DNA of 64,000 nt from Mesobacillus maritimus (GTDB lineage: Bacteria > Bacillota > Bacilli > Bacillales > Cytobacillaceae). The DNA lies in the NCBI RefSeq assembly GCF_019749255.1, contig NZ_JACWFH010000012.1, positions 310,001-374,000 of the forward strand, given 5' to 3'. The notes beneath the pieces were generated by a model. It was not told the DNA's origin and did not search any database. It was given only the letters and a program-made list of their open reading frames with translations. The first letter of the stretch is position 1. Each line of letters begins with the position of its first letter. Positions 63,627-64,000 of the stretch are shown piece by piece. Position numbers and translations under genes: made by a program.

Positions 63627-64000
63627 ATGGAGGTTTTTGTTGCTAGACAACCAATTTATACAAAATCAAAAGAAATCTATTCTTATGAATTGCTCTATCG
63701 AAATGATAACAATAATGGCTTTTCCAATATTGATGGTGATGTTGCCACAGCTGATGTCATTATCAATAGCTTTATTAATATAGGCATGGATGAACTTGCT
63801 AATGGAAAACCCTGTTTTATCAATTTTACAAAAAACCTTCTACAATCTAAAATTCCAACCTATTTTAAGCCAAACCAAATTGTAGTAGAAATATTAGAAT
63901 CAGTAGCAGTAGATCTAACCCTTTTAGATATTTGTAAAGAACTCAAAGCTCAAGGGTACAAAATTGCCCTTGATGATTTTGTTTTACATTTGGATAACCC
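63627..64000 (+). CDS. EAL-HDOD signalling protein, YuxH-like, C-terminus cut by window edge
   Basis: The first 124 residues are visible. They match the N-terminal part of EAL-HDOD proteins such as YuxH: VFVARQPIYTKSKEIYSYELLYR, then FINFTKNLL and VVEILE in place of the ExL motif of active EAL domains, and LDDF. Degenerate EAL motifs suggest a non-catalytic regulator. I start at ATG 63627, 6 nt after AGGGGG; an ATG three bases earlier is possible. Confidence 0.82.
   Translation, partial: MEVFVARQPIYTKSKEIYSYELLYRNDNNNGFSNIDGDVATADVIINSFINIGMDELANGKPCFINFTKNLLQSKIPTYFKPNQIVVEILESVAVDLTLLDICKELKAQGYKIALDDFVLHLDN

Overview
The window reads as ordinary chromosome of a spore-former-type Firmicute of the family Bacillaceae. 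Evidence: AGGAGG-like ribosome sites before almost every gene, frequent GTG/TTG starts, AT-rich intergenic DNA with strong intrinsic terminators, and typical Bacillaceae genes (GltC-like regulator, S-box riboswitch, immune inhibitor A, Opp operon, LPXTG-type wall protein, ectoine operon). I see no rRNA, tRNA, IS element, prophage or CRISPR array. The species cannot be fixed from sequence alone. Both edge genes are cut: a HAD phosphatase on the left and an EAL/HDOD protein on the right.

Layout. 0-9.7 kb: HAD phosphatase, AlkD-type DNA glycosylase, BBE-type FAD oxidase, YjiH-type membrane protein, tandem P-loop ATPase, YbaK deacylase, FAD/Rieske oxidoreductase, then a 52-bp-period tandem array and a thioredoxin-reductase-like enzyme. 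9.9-17.5 kb: secreted metalloprotease, peptidase T, then response regulator, large sensor kinase and UppP in one orientation. 17.6-22.9 kb: a second 52-bp array, DUF1646 transporter, GltC-like regulator divergent from glutamate dehydrogenase, rRNA methyltransferase. 23-25.1 kb: a plasmid-style ParM-like actin, a ParR-like partner and a centromere-like iteron array. 25.2-30.6 kb: POT peptide transporter, DUF4230 protein, FNR-type regulator with an FNR box at -41.5 of its own promoter, an unexplained highly structured stretch, and an NhaC-family transporter under a SAM-I riboswitch (probably the methionine transporter MetT). 30.9-35.3 kb: a surface cluster made of a small secreted protein, a 641-residue Q/N-rich protein with about 14 repeats, and a sortase-anchored protein carrying the same QxQ signature. 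35.7-42.5 kb: MFS exporter, unknown membrane protein, TraB-like protein, immune inhibitor A. 42.5-53.5 kb: oppABCDF, DUF3899 protein, ectABC and a BCCT osmoprotectant transporter. 53.8-64 kb: frameshifted NERD protein, the largest 52-bp array, rhodanese, second POT transporter, LysR regulator divergent from a CofE-like protein, SDR enzyme, pseudouridine synthase RluF, DoxX protein, EAL/HDOD protein.

How the genes fit together. Two secreted metalloproteases, two POT transporters, the Opp system and peptidase T form a protein-to-peptide-to-amino-acid scavenging set. ectABC plus BCCT covers osmoprotection by synthesis and uptake. The response regulator, kinase and UppP look like an envelope-stress unit.

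The best candidates for something undescribed are (1) the Q/N-repeat protein with its sortase-anchored relative, whose upstream regions share GAAC-N-GTTC inverted repeats and which resemble in plan a curli-like fibre with a wall-bound partner; (2) the chromosomal ParM/ParR/parC-like module; and (3) three tandem arrays of unrelated or only partly related sequence that all keep a 52-bp period with a hairpin in each unit.
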